A DNA stretch of 8,954 nucleotides from Caldifarciminota bacterium. Its GTDB lineage: Bacteria > WOR-3 > Hydrothermia > UBA1063 > CAJXJZ01. Numbering within the stretch: the first letter of the stretch is position 1; the number at the start of each line of letters is the position of its first letter. Both the position numbers and the translations under genes were made by a program. Below are positions 1 through 6,671 of this stretch, piece after piece. The DNA lies in the NCBI GenBank assembly GCA_027073945.1, contig JALTEL010000229.1, forward strand, positions 1 through 8,954, in the 5' to 3' direction. The notes below the pieces were generated by a model. The model saw only the letters and a list, made by a program, of their open reading frames with translations, was not told the DNA's origin and did not search any database.

Positions 1-771
1 AGGCACGTCACTCACCATTTGGCGATGCACGGCCTCTCTAATCTTCTCAGCAAGGTCTCTGGCAATTTCAGTTTCTGAGGTATTAAAAGGCTCCTGTCCA
101 TAAGGCAGGTCATAAAAGCACCACTTTTTTTGTATCTTTCCCTCCCTGACCACCAGGGCGTAACCCGGCTCCAGCTTACAAATCGATTTCAGCATGGTAT
201 GAGGCGCCGGGCACCAAAGATAGGAAAGATAATAATGAATAGCCTGTGGGTTTAATGACTTGTCAATATCTGGATCTTTTAAAATAGCCTTAAGTTCAGA
301 CGCGAATAAAAAACCTTTATCACTCTGGGAATAATACAACGGTTTCACACCAACTCCGTCACGAGCAATAAAAAGCTCTCTTTTTGTATCATCCCAAATG
401 GCAAAAGCGAAAATACCATTTAGTCTCTCGAGCATTTTGTGACCAATCTCGTCATAAAGATGTATCAAGACCTCTGTATCCGACTTACTCTTAAATAAAT
501 ATCCCTTTGACTGAAGCTCTTTTCTCAACTCCCTATAATTATATATTTCACCGTTAAAAGTGACTGTGATTGTATTTTGAGTATTCCCCATTGGTTGTTT
601 AGCCTCTGGAGACAAATCAATAATAGAAAGCCTGCGATGGGCCAGACCAACTAATTGGGCTTTGTTAAACCAGATTCCAGAATCATCGGGACCGCGATGA
701 GCCTGGACAGCATTCATTGCCTCTAAAAGAATTTGACTAAAATTACCTGAAAATCCAGCTATTCCACACAT
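1..771 (-). CDS. asnB: Asparagine synthase (glutamine-hydrolysing)-like amidotransferase, N-terminal part, cut by left edge
   Basis: The visible 257 residues are a class II glutamine amidotransferase domain that releases ammonia from glutamine. The start is fixed by the family: it reads MCGIAGF, so Cys2 becomes the N-terminal nucleophile. Other family motifs are HRGPDDSG (25-32), AHRRLSIID (44-52), FNGEIYN (72-78), SDTEV (97-101) and ARDGVGVKPLYY (136-147). The frame stays open to base 1 and ends in SDVP, just where the family continues into the ATP-binding SGGxDS loop, so the synthetase half lies outside the window. Family members are about 600-650 residues, so roughly 40% is seen. The start overlaps the end of the upstream glycosyltransferase remnant by 13 bases. 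In polysaccharide loci such proteins (for example WbpS of Pseudomonas) are thought to amidate uronic acids rather than make free asparagine; that role is inferred from context here. Confidence 0.93.
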   Translation of the reverse strand, partial: MCGIAGFSGNFSQILLEAMNAVQAHRGPDDSGIWFNKAQLVGLAHRRLSIIDLSPEAKQPMGNTQNTITVTFNGEIYNYRELRKELQSKGYLFKSKSDTEVLIHLYDEIGHKMLERLNGIFAFAIWDDTKRELFIARDGVGVKPLYYSQSDKGFLFASELKAILKDPDIDKSLNPQAIHYYLSYLWCPAPHTMLKSICKLEPGYALVVREGKIQKKWCFYDLPYGQEPFNTSETEIARDLAEKIREAVHRQMVSDVP

Positions 772-1105
772 GCCATTTGTCCAGCCGTATAAAAAAGCTG
801 TCGATTCTGCTCAACTACTTCTTCATCTTGTGACATCATAAGTCCATATTCCCGTGCCCTTTCAGACCATCTCACATATTCTGTATTATCCATATCTGCA
901 CATTTCTGCAAAACATCTCGAAATAGTTCAGGATGTTCAAGCGGCAAATCCCAGCCAACACCTTTTTCTTCCAAATCGTGCCAAGGAGTCTGGTCACTGA
1001 TCAAAACCGGACATCCCACGCAAAGTGCCTCCAGAATCACATGTCCAAAATTCTCACCACGCGTGGAAAACAAAAAGCATAGTAAGAGGAAAATATCTTT
1101 GTCGC
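759..1105 (-). pseudogene. GT4-family glycosyltransferase, 3' remnant with a frameshift
   Basis: Only the C-terminal part of a GT-B glycosyltransferase survives. From 1073 it reads FSTRGENFGHVILEAL, then GCPVLISDQTPW and GVGWDLPL, the nucleotide-sugar-binding end of GT4 enzymes; E and E in GENFGHVILE form the EX7E motif. The whole N-terminal Rossmann domain, about 250 residues in this family, is missing. Bases 1074-1105 still look like this gene, but in another frame: they read ATKIFSSYYAF, and adding one T to the T5 run at 1072-1076 gives a continuous, family-like SSYYAFLFSTRGENFGHV. The only start for the open frame is a TTG at 1073 in the middle of the domain, so a working protein is very unlikely. 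It directly follows the stop of the truncated dehydratase and runs 13 bases into asnB. The frameshift could be a sequencing error; the truncation itself is clear. Confidence 0.85.
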
Positions 1106-1480
1106 CTACTCCGCAGCCACGCGGGATTTAGCCACGGCAAGTTTTTCCATAATTGCCTTGGTCATACCCATGGCATTGATGGGATAGGCGGATTTGTCCG
1201 TGCTGAGTATCACCAGACGCTCCACGCCCGCGGCCATGGCCGCATTCATCACATTTTCTGCGCTCACCATCGCATCCAGCAGGCTCTCGGGCCGGCGCAC
1301 GTCGCCGATATAGAACTTCAGTTTGGGATTGCGATAATACAGACGCATATCATGCTGTTTCTTTTCATCCCGGCTGAAGACGCGAATTTCTGCGATGTCG
1401 GTCTTCAAGAATCTACGCAACACCGCATTGCCAAAACTGCCCGTGCCACCGGTGATGAGGAGGGTTTTGTCTTTAAACAT
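1106..1480 (-). pseudogene. fnlA: FnlA/CapE/WbjB-type UDP-GlcNAc 4,6-dehydratase (5-epimerising), truncated and internally deleted
   Basis: The intact enzyme is an SDR of about 340 residues that opens the pathway from UDP-GlcNAc to UDP-L-FucNAc-type sugars. Here 124 residues remain. The N-terminus is canonical: MFKDKTLLITGGTGSFG, SRDEKKQ, PKLKFYIGDVR. After SLLDAM (about residue 71) it jumps to SAENVMNAAMAAGVERL, skipping about 30 residues that in the family hold the HAAALKQVP motif. Then come LSTDK and YPINAMGMTK; Met in place of the SDR Tyr (MxxxK) is typical of the CapE/FnlA branch, not FlaA1/PseB. The frame stops at TAG after AKSRVAAE, losing the C-terminal 200 or so residues. The ATG at 1480 is preferred over TTG at 1483: it matches the family start, has AAGG seven bases upstream, and overlaps the previous stop (TGATG). 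G+C is higher than its neighbours. It almost certainly makes no active enzyme. Confidence 0.88.
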
Positions 1481-2451
1481 CAATAAACCTTGTCTTTGTA
1501 CACAATAATATACTGGCGAAACAGAATGCCAATAAAATTCCGTAGGACTGTACGAATAAATTGGATCGCGGGATGTCGCAAATGTTTACGTCGTATGCTT
1601 TTCGTCGAATGGTTTCCTTGGGAAAACTGTTTCAGACATTGTATATAGGGTAAGAAAACACTATGCTTCAATATCCTAGAAGGAAACCTCAGCGTGAGGC
1701 CAAGATTTGTATTGTAAAGCCATGGTGTAATCTCTTTGAACCCATGGTAATGAAAGAATACAAGCGGAACACCATCTATCGTCACATGGTTGCCATCGTA
1801 ATCAATCCTATAATCACTTATATTCCACGGTGCAACATTCACACCGTGATTTTCAATGATTTTAACTCCACTAAATCGATTGGGCCACTCGTCGAGATAC
1901 TTTTGGTCAGCGTATTTTCCTTCCTCAAAACGTTCGTAGCACCATTCAATACAACGTTCTCTCCACCATTTTACGCAAGCAATACCATTTTTATCTCTGC
2001 GAAAAGTTATCCATCCCACATTGAAACGACCTTCTGGCGAGCTGTGATAAAAATGATGGACAGTAATACCAATGGAGCTTCCCGCCAATTCAGAAAACAC
2101 CACTTCTGGATTGGAAAAAAAGTAAATATCCGCATCGATATAAGTCAACATTTCGATTTCTGGATGCGTTTTCAACAAATAAACTATGAATGCAGGACCA
2201 CAAGTATAATAGTACTCTAATAACGAGCGATTCCCGCTAGCGGAAGCCAATTCTTTGTCTGCATATTCTAGCTCTGCGAGGCTTACAGGAATCACATTCG
2301 GGTGCGCCAAATCCTGAACTCGTTGATAGCTTGCTTCATCCAAACAAAGTGTGTAGAGACGGGACAATGAACAGTGCTCTTCTAGCGAATGTAGCATACA
2401 CAATGCCCGAGGCAGATAATTGATGTCAAAATAAGTACAGAAGTAGTTCAT
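1480..2451 (-). CDS. GT-A-fold glycosyltransferase (nucleotide-diphospho-sugar transferase)
   Basis: A 323-residue cytoplasmic glycosyltransferase with no signal peptide. It starts MNYFCTYFDINYLPRAL, typical of a widespread GT8-like family in polysaccharide loci. The metal-binding DxD motif is DAD at 106-108 in YIDADIYFFSNPE. Further family hallmarks are FNVGWITFRRD (143-153), KWWRERCIEWCYERFEEGKY (161-180), ADQKYLDEWP (181-190), NVAPWN (205-210) and FHYHGF (233-238), the last probably near the active site. The C-terminal 60 residues are basic and hydrophobic and may lie on the membrane. Its start overlaps the aminotransferase stop as ATGA and its stop overlaps the next start as TGATG, so it is coupled on both sides. 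There is no strong Shine-Dalgarno, which fits coupling. Donor and acceptor sugars cannot be read from the sequence. Confidence 0.88.
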   Translation of the reverse strand: MNYFCTYFDINYLPRALCMLHSLEEHCSLSRLYTLCLDEASYQRVQDLAHPNVIPVSLAELEYADKELASASGNRSLLEYYYTCGPAFIVYLLKTHPEIEMLTYIDADIYFFSNPEVVFSELAGSSIGITVHHFYHSSPEGRFNVGWITFRRDKNGIACVKWWRERCIEWCYERFEEGKYADQKYLDEWPNRFSGVKIIENHGVNVAPWNISDYRIDYDGNHVTIDGVPLVFFHYHGFKEITPWLYNTNLGLTLRFPSRILKHSVFLPYIQCLKQFSQGNHSTKSIRRKHLRHPAIQFIRTVLRNFIGILFRQYIIVYKDKVY

Positions 2452-3563
2452 TTGTTCGAAAAGAAGAGCTGAATCTCGTCAATGACTTTTTTCATAGCAA
2501 TATCTTCCAACTCAGGGAATACGGGTAGACAAAGAATATTCTGTACAAGATGCTCAGTGATATCCATACCGCCTTCTCCGATAATTACTCGCTCTCGGAA
2601 ACCAGGTTGCTGATGTACCGCCATTGGATATAAAATTGCAGTTTGGATACCTTTCGCCAGTAAATGTTTGCGTAGTTTGTCCCGTTCAGTGCTTTGAATT
2701 ACGTATTGGTGATAGACATGATGATAGCCTTCTCGCTCAACAGGACAGTGCAAAGGTAGGCCAGACAGACCTTGATTGTAAAATCTCGCTATCAATCGAC
2801 GACGCTCGTTCCAGCTATCCAACCAAGCCAATTTGCAATCCAGAACTGCCGCCTGTAGCTCATCAAGTCGCGAACTGTACCCTATCCCCTCACTAATATA
2901 GCGTTCACGCCAACCATATTGCTGCATTAACCGCAAACGCTCAGTAATCAGGGAATCGTTAGTGACAACAGCACCTGCGTCACCAAAAGCTCCCAGGTTT
3001 TTGGTCGGATAGAAACTGAATGTTCCACAGACCCCTAATGTTCCCACATTCTGATTAGCTACAGAAGCGCCATGCGCTTGGGAACAATCTTCGATTAAAG
3101 GCACGCCGTATCGGTTGGCTATTACCATCAATGATTCCATATCAGCAGGATGACCATAGAGATGTACCGCAATGATAGCCTTGACTTTGTAAGACGTCTT
3201 CGTTAGAGTGTCTTCGACTTTTTGTGGGTCTATTGTATAGGTTACAGGATCAACATCCACCAAAACAGGAATAGCGCCAGCCCAAACAATCGCCGCCACG
3301 GTTGCGACAGCTGTATGTGACACAGTAATTACGGCATCACCTGGCCCAACTCCAAGAGCCCTCAAGCATAGGTGGATTGCATCAGTACCACTAGCCATCC
3401 CGACGCAATGTTGTGCACCCAAATATGCTGCGAAATGCTCCTCGAAAGACTTGACTCTCGGCCCCAAGATATACCATCCGCCTTCCATAACTTTCTGTAT
3501 CGCCTGGTCAATTTCATTCTTATGCGCTACATAACTGGCTTTTGGGTTAGCAGACATTATCAT
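2448..3563 (-). CDS. DegT/DnrJ/EryC1/StrS-family PLP-dependent sugar aminotransferase
   Basis: This enzyme transfers an amino group, usually from glutamate, to a keto group of an NDP-sugar. Numbering from the ATG at 3563, the 371-residue protein has GGWYILGPRVKSFEEHF near the N-terminus, ASGTDAIHL (57-65), the HLYGHPADM loop, EDCSQAHGA (158-166, with the Asp expected to hold the PLP ring nitrogen) and FSFYPTKNLGAFGDAGAVVT, in which K188 is the expected Schiff-base lysine. SSRLDELQAAVL and ILYPMAVHQQP are also conserved. Length is normal for the family. ATG 3563 is chosen because GGGAG lies nine bases upstream; a TTG at 3569 would be only three bases from it. The gene begins 13 bases after the SDR stop and ends in an ATGA overlap. 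The pattern resembles FdtB/QdtB-type 3-aminotransferases, but C3 versus C4 specificity is uncertain. Confidence 0.93.
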   Translation of the reverse strand: MIMSANPKASYVAHKNEIDQAIQKVMEGGWYILGPRVKSFEEHFAAYLGAQHCVGMASGTDAIHLCLRALGVGPGDAVITVSHTAVATVAAIVWAGAIPVLVDVDPVTYTIDPQKVEDTLTKTSYKVKAIIAVHLYGHPADMESLMVIANRYGVPLIEDCSQAHGASVANQNVGTLGVCGTFSFYPTKNLGAFGDAGAVVTNDSLITERLRLMQQYGWRERYISEGIGYSSRLDELQAAVLDCKLAWLDSWNERRRLIARFYNQGLSGLPLHCPVEREGYHHVYHQYVIQSTERDKLRKHLLAKGIQTAILYPMAVHQQPGFRERVIIGEGGMDITEHLVQNILCLPVFPELEDIAMKKVIDEIQLFFSNK

Positions 3564-3572
3564 GTACAATTT

Positions 3573-3577
3573 CTCCC
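3573..3577 (-). promoter_or_regulatory. Shine-Dalgarno GGGAG of the aminotransferase gene
   Basis: GGGAG begins inside the TAG stop of the SDR gene (TAGGGAG) and lies nine bases before ATG 3563, selecting that start over TTG 3569 and ATG 3557. Confidence 0.75.
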
Positions 3578-4563
3578 TAAATATATTTATCCAAATGTTG
3601 ACGATAATAGTTTAGAGTTTTTGATAATCCTTCACGTAGATCAATCTTAGGTTCCCAACCTACAGCCGCTGAAAACTTTTTATAATCCGAGTAATAATCT
3701 CCTATATCAATTTTCTTTCGTTCTTTAGGATAGTTACGAACAACATATTTACCATTACCATTCAATTCGATCAATAATTTTGCAAGATCTTTCAAGTTTA
3801 TAGGAGGTGAGGCTCCAAGATTATATGTTTTACCATCTGTCTTGTCCTGGCCCGCAGCCAGAAGTAATGCCTCTATACAATCATCAATATAGTTGAAATC
3901 ACGCAATTGCTTGCCCCCCCATACCTCAAAAGGATGACCCTCCAAAACAAGCCTCAACCAAACCCCCAAAAAAGTTTGACGAGCATCTTTTATCCGCATA
4001 CGCGGCCCATACGTATTGGTTAGCCGCAAGACGCAAGTACGTATTCCATAGACGTTATTATATAAAATATGATACCATTCCCCTGAAGTTTTGTTAATAC
4101 CGTTAACATCAACTGGACTTATTGGATGTTGCTCATCGACTGGAAGATATTTAGGCTTTCCATATATTTGTCGCGTACTTGCAAAGACTATCTTTATATC
4201 CGGATTATAATGACGACAAGCTTCAAGGATTGATAGTTGAGCCTGGCTGTTAATAGCCAGATCCGTGGTAGGATCGGCCATTGAGTCCATGTGACTAGTC
4301 TGGCCTGCAAGATTAAATAGATAATCTTGCCTCTGCACTAAATATCTCATGCTGTGCTCATCTCGCACATCGGATATATTCACCCGCACTTGATTTTCAA
4401 TCCCTCGGATATTATAAAGGTTTCCACCATACTCAGGAATCAAGCTATCAACCAAGGTCACATCTCCGCCCATTTGAACCAATCTACGAGCCAGATTAGA
4501 ACCTATGAAGCCAAGTCCGCCTGTAATTAAGATTCTTTTATTTACAAAGTGCGTACTATCCAT
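3577..4563 (-). CDS. Extended-SDR NAD-dependent epimerase/dehydratase acting on an NDP-sugar
   Basis: A 328-residue cytoplasmic sugar-nucleotide enzyme. Residues are numbered from ATG 4563. The NAD-binding loop GGLGFIG is at 15-21, the acidic residue at the end of beta-2 is in LVDS (about 39), and DVRD binds near the adenine. FNLAGQTSH replaces the usual HLAAQ segment. FASTRQIYG supplies the Ser/Thr, and the C-terminal substrate region has LRLTNTYGPRM, QLRDFNYIDD and YNLGASPP. At the catalytic YxxxK position the sequence is NGINK (154-158), so Lys is kept but Tyr is Asn. ATG 4563 is preferred over GTG 4578 because GGGAG sits eight bases before it and the GTG lies upstream of that site. The next gene follows after 13 bases. 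Together with the aminotransferase it probably supplies an amino sugar; the exact reaction (epimerase, dehydratase or decarboxylase) is not determinable. Confidence 0.88.
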   Translation of the reverse strand: MDSTHFVNKRILITGGLGFIGSNLARRLVQMGGDVTLVDSLIPEYGGNLYNIRGIENQVRVNISDVRDEHSMRYLVQRQDYLFNLAGQTSHMDSMADPTTDLAINSQAQLSILEACRHYNPDIKIVFASTRQIYGKPKYLPVDEQHPISPVDVNGINKTSGEWYHILYNNVYGIRTCVLRLTNTYGPRMRIKDARQTFLGVWLRLVLEGHPFEVWGGKQLRDFNYIDDCIEALLLAAGQDKTDGKTYNLGASPPINLKDLAKLLIELNGNGKYVVRNYPKERKKIDIGDYYSDYKKFSAAVGWEPKIDLREGLSKTLNYYRQHLDKYI

Positions 4564-4571
4564 TATGCACA

Positions 4572-4576
4572 CTCCC
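4572..4576 (-). promoter_or_regulatory. Shine-Dalgarno GGGAG of the SDR gene
   Basis: GGGAG lies eight bases before ATG 4563. The alternative GTG at 4578 overlaps this site, which argues against the longer form. Confidence 0.75.
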
Positions 4577-4614
4577 ACTACCGATATGTCCCATGCATCT
4601 GCAATTGATTTTAC

Positions 4615-5421
4615 CTACGCGTCGTGTTTCTCAAACCACAATCCCAAATGGACGTTAGTCACATTTACACCTCGAACAGGAATTCCCCTACCATTAAGAA
4701 ATACTTCCCTCAAGATCATGTCATGTCTCGTGAATTCTTGGGTGAATTCTTGATAGTTAAAGACCCACCCTGGATACTCCGTTTTATAAGCCTGTTGGAC
4801 GGTGACGAATGAAGGTATGGCGAAGACGAATGGTGTTCTTGTTATGAATACATTCGCTTTACTTGCTCTACAAAGGTCAGCTACCAATTTACGCCAATCT
4901 TTTGAATACTGAACCGAACTCGAGGCATAGACTAAGTGATATCCCTCTCCTGCTTGCTCGATACCGGACACAAAGTGCACATGTGAATTTAGTCTTCTGC
5001 CGATTTCACAAAATTCAGGTAATTCGCATACAGTATATTCGCATTGTATCTCCGGGAGAAGACGCTCGATGGCAAATACGTGAGCACCGAAACTGCCGCC
5101 GAAATCCAAAAGGCGTATTTCGCCATACCGGAGCGCTGTTCTGGCCACAACAAAAGCAAATTGCACCAATCGGTCATGCGTCTCCCTGTTGTTTTCCGCT
5201 GCTTGGAATAGTTGTCCTTCTTTGAAAAATCCAATTGCCGCTCCATCAGTAATAGATGTGAGGCCATCACCAAAACCCTTGGCCGCCTCATTAGCCGCTT
5301 CCGGCCAACCCCCAACAGACAATGATGGCCATTCATCTACTAATCGTACACCGACAAGCCAACGAACGAAATAGTCCCAAACGGCTGGCGGAGTCCATTT
5401 TTTCACCACTTTCTTAAACAT
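4615..5421 (-). CDS. TIGR04325-type putative methyltransferase (LIC12133-like)
   Basis: A 268-residue soluble protein resembling the TIGR04325 family of putative SAM-dependent methyltransferases found in polysaccharide loci. Numbered from ATG 5421, it has a short basic start (MFKKVVKKWTPPAVWDY), a GGW segment near 37-39, the likely SAM-binding loop RLLDFGGSFGAH (103-114), VCELPE after the next strand (about 131-136), the ASSSVQY motif (166-172), FITRTPF and a conserved C-terminal HLGLWF. Two starts are possible. ATG 5445 overlaps the upstream stop as ATGA and would add eight residues. ATG 5421 has AAAGGA ten bases upstream and matches the short N-terminus expected, so I prefer it slightly. 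A 51 bp gap separates it from the SDR. Substrate is unknown; methylation of a sugar or an end cap is a context-based guess. Confidence 0.82.
   Translation of the reverse strand: MFKKVVKKWTPPAVWDYFVRWLVGVRLVDEWPSLSVGGWPEAANEAAKGFGDGLTSITDGAAIGFFKEGQLFQAAENNRETHDRLVQFAFVVARTALRYGEIRLLDFGGSFGAHVFAIERLLPEIQCEYTVCELPEFCEIGRRLNSHVHFVSGIEQAGEGYHLVYASSSVQYSKDWRKLVADLCRASKANVFITRTPFVFAIPSFVTVQQAYKTEYPGWVFNYQEFTQEFTRHDMILREVFLNGRGIPVRGVNVTNVHLGLWFEKHDA
4730..4753 (-). repeat. 12-bp tandem duplication inside the methyltransferase gene
   Basis: Two adjacent 12-base units on the + strand, GTGAATTCTTGG and GTGAATTCTTGA, differ at one base. They are in frame and encode QEFT twice in a row (about residues 224-231). 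Protein length around this point looks normal for the family, so it may be a replacement or chance and not a recent insertion. Confidence 0.8.
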
Positions 5422-5441
5422 GATGCTCGTTTCCTTTGGTT

Positions 5442-6617
5442 TCATGATGAAGTTTTCGTATCAAAGTTCGGATACACCTCATCCACTGCGGAATCACCGC
5501 GCACCGCCCGGTCAAACACCCGGCGCATGTACACGGGATTATAGAATCGATCAACAATCGAAATGCAATGGGATGCATATTTGGAGCGAGATTCAGGGCC
5601 CAGGAACGGCACTACAGCTTCAAAGAGGGATTCCACATTACCTGCCTGAAAGAATGCACCAGTCCAGCCCGGTATTACTGCCTCAACTTCAGGCATTTGC
5701 TTCTCAAAATTATTGCTGGTGACGACAGGCGTACCATAGGTCATAGCATGGATCGCGGAGAGGCCAATGGCGCCGGGGACGACTAATACATTAGAAACGG
5801 ATATCATAAGGCTTAACTGTGTTTCATCGTATAATGGTCCAGTGAAGAAAGTCGGGATGCCCAATTGACTCACCCTTTTCTTTAAAGCTTTTTTTTGTGG
5901 CCCATCACCCACGATCAGAAGTCCCAGCCTATGGCCTTTACGCAAAGCCAACCCACACGCTTCTACCAGCAGGTCCAAACGCTTGACAGCGGTCAATCTT
6001 CCTACATGAATGATGATCGGTAGCTTGCGATCTCCAAACAAATCTTCTCTACGTCTATCATGTTGTTCCGGGCTGATTGCACTACGTAACTGGACCATAG
6101 TACGATAATCAAGACTATTGTACACTATATACATAGTCTCTGATGGAATCCCGAGAGTTGAGCCAATTGATTTGGCTCGCCTGCCATATAGCAACAACCC
6201 GTCGGCCATGCGATAAAAAGCTAAGCGAGCGCTACTCACTACAGGGTTAGTATCCCTGCGTCTCCACCCGTGGGTATAAAGTAGAACCCGCTTGCCGCGA
6301 CCTTTAGCTGCTAGCATTGCTGTCCATGTTGACGGGTGCAGAAAGGAGCCCTCAAATATATACACATCGTAATTTCCGATGAACGCCGTTTGCACTGCTG
6401 CTGGCTGGATGGCCAGATAGGCCCCAATCTGCCAAACCTTTATATCTCTATAATCTACCAGATGACGTCTTTCAAGCGGAATGGGGGCAATTCCTGACCC
6501 AGCAGGATCACGCTTATCCCCAAAGAATACATACTCGTGCTCGGAATGCTCTGCGAGTTCTTGCATCAAACCCCACTGGTAATGAGCGAAAAAACGTTGA
6601 AAAAAAGCGACGCGCAT
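5442..6617 (-). CDS. GT4-family (GT-B fold) glycosyltransferase
   Basis: A 391-residue cytoplasmic or membrane-surface glycosyltransferase. From ATG 6617 it reads MRVAFFQRFFAHYQWGLMQEL, the beginning of the acceptor domain, with YIFEGSFLHPSTW (86-98) and LLYTHGWRRR (112-121). The donor domain has IIHVGRLTAVKRLDLLVEA (202-220), IVGDGPQKKAL (235-245), FFTGPLYDE (257-265) and PGAIGLSAIHAMTYGTPVV (281-299). In this last segment the usual EX7E glutamates are Gly282 and His290, as I recall for some GT4 subfamilies. The start is chosen because GGGAG precedes ATG 6617 by five bases and the protein then begins as GT4 enzymes do; the frame is open to a TTG at 6698, but that 27-residue extension (MPHFVGVQLRR onward) does not look like part of the fold. 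The stop overlaps the ATG at 5445. Sugar specificity is unknown. Confidence 0.9.
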   Translation of the reverse strand: MRVAFFQRFFAHYQWGLMQELAEHSEHEYVFFGDKRDPAGSGIAPIPLERRHLVDYRDIKVWQIGAYLAIQPAAVQTAFIGNYDVYIFEGSFLHPSTWTAMLAAKGRGKRVLLYTHGWRRRDTNPVVSSARLAFYRMADGLLLYGRRAKSIGSTLGIPSETMYIVYNSLDYRTMVQLRSAISPEQHDRRREDLFGDRKLPIIIHVGRLTAVKRLDLLVEACGLALRKGHRLGLLIVGDGPQKKALKKRVSQLGIPTFFTGPLYDETQLSLMISVSNVLVVPGAIGLSAIHAMTYGTPVVTSNNFEKQMPEVEAVIPGWTGAFFQAGNVESLFEAVVPFLGPESRSKYASHCISIVDRFYNPVYMRRVFDRAVRGDSAVDEVYPNFDTKTSS

Positions 6618-6622
6618 CTCTA

Positions 6623-6627
6623 CTCCC
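6623..6627 (-). promoter_or_regulatory. Shine-Dalgarno GGGAG of the GT4 gene
   Basis: GGGAG followed by TAGAG and ATG 6617 sets the start of the GT4 protein and places the upstream 27 open codons outside the gene. Confidence 0.75.
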
Positions 6628-6671
6628 GATTCTCCGGCCATACACCAGGATAATCTTGGTTGGTAACGTCT

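Noticed and set aside
1057..1066. Perfect 10-bp palindrome CCACGCGTGG
   Set aside because: It falls in conserved codons for FSTRGEN in the GT4 remnant and is short enough to arise by chance; no second operator-like copy was seen.
1071..1078. Programmed frameshift producing a dehydratase-GT4 fusion
   Set aside because: A stop codon separates the two parts as well, both are missing essential halves, and no stimulatory structure or slippery heptamer is evident; decay explains it better.
1025..1486. Open frame of 153 codons on the + strand, opposite the dehydratase and GT4 remnants
   Set aside because: It mirrors conserved coding sequence on the other strand, is rich in His and Arg as antisense frames of G+C-rich genes often are, and has no recognisable family motif.
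1663..2220. Open frame of 185 codons on the + strand inside the GT-A transferase gene
   Set aside because: The opposite strand encodes a full-length, well-conserved glycosyltransferase; this frame shows no domain pattern and no sensible ribosome binding site.
4989..5336. Second minus-strand open frame of 115 codons within the methyltransferase gene
   Set aside because: It is out of frame with the conserved SAM-binding sequence and has no motif of its own.
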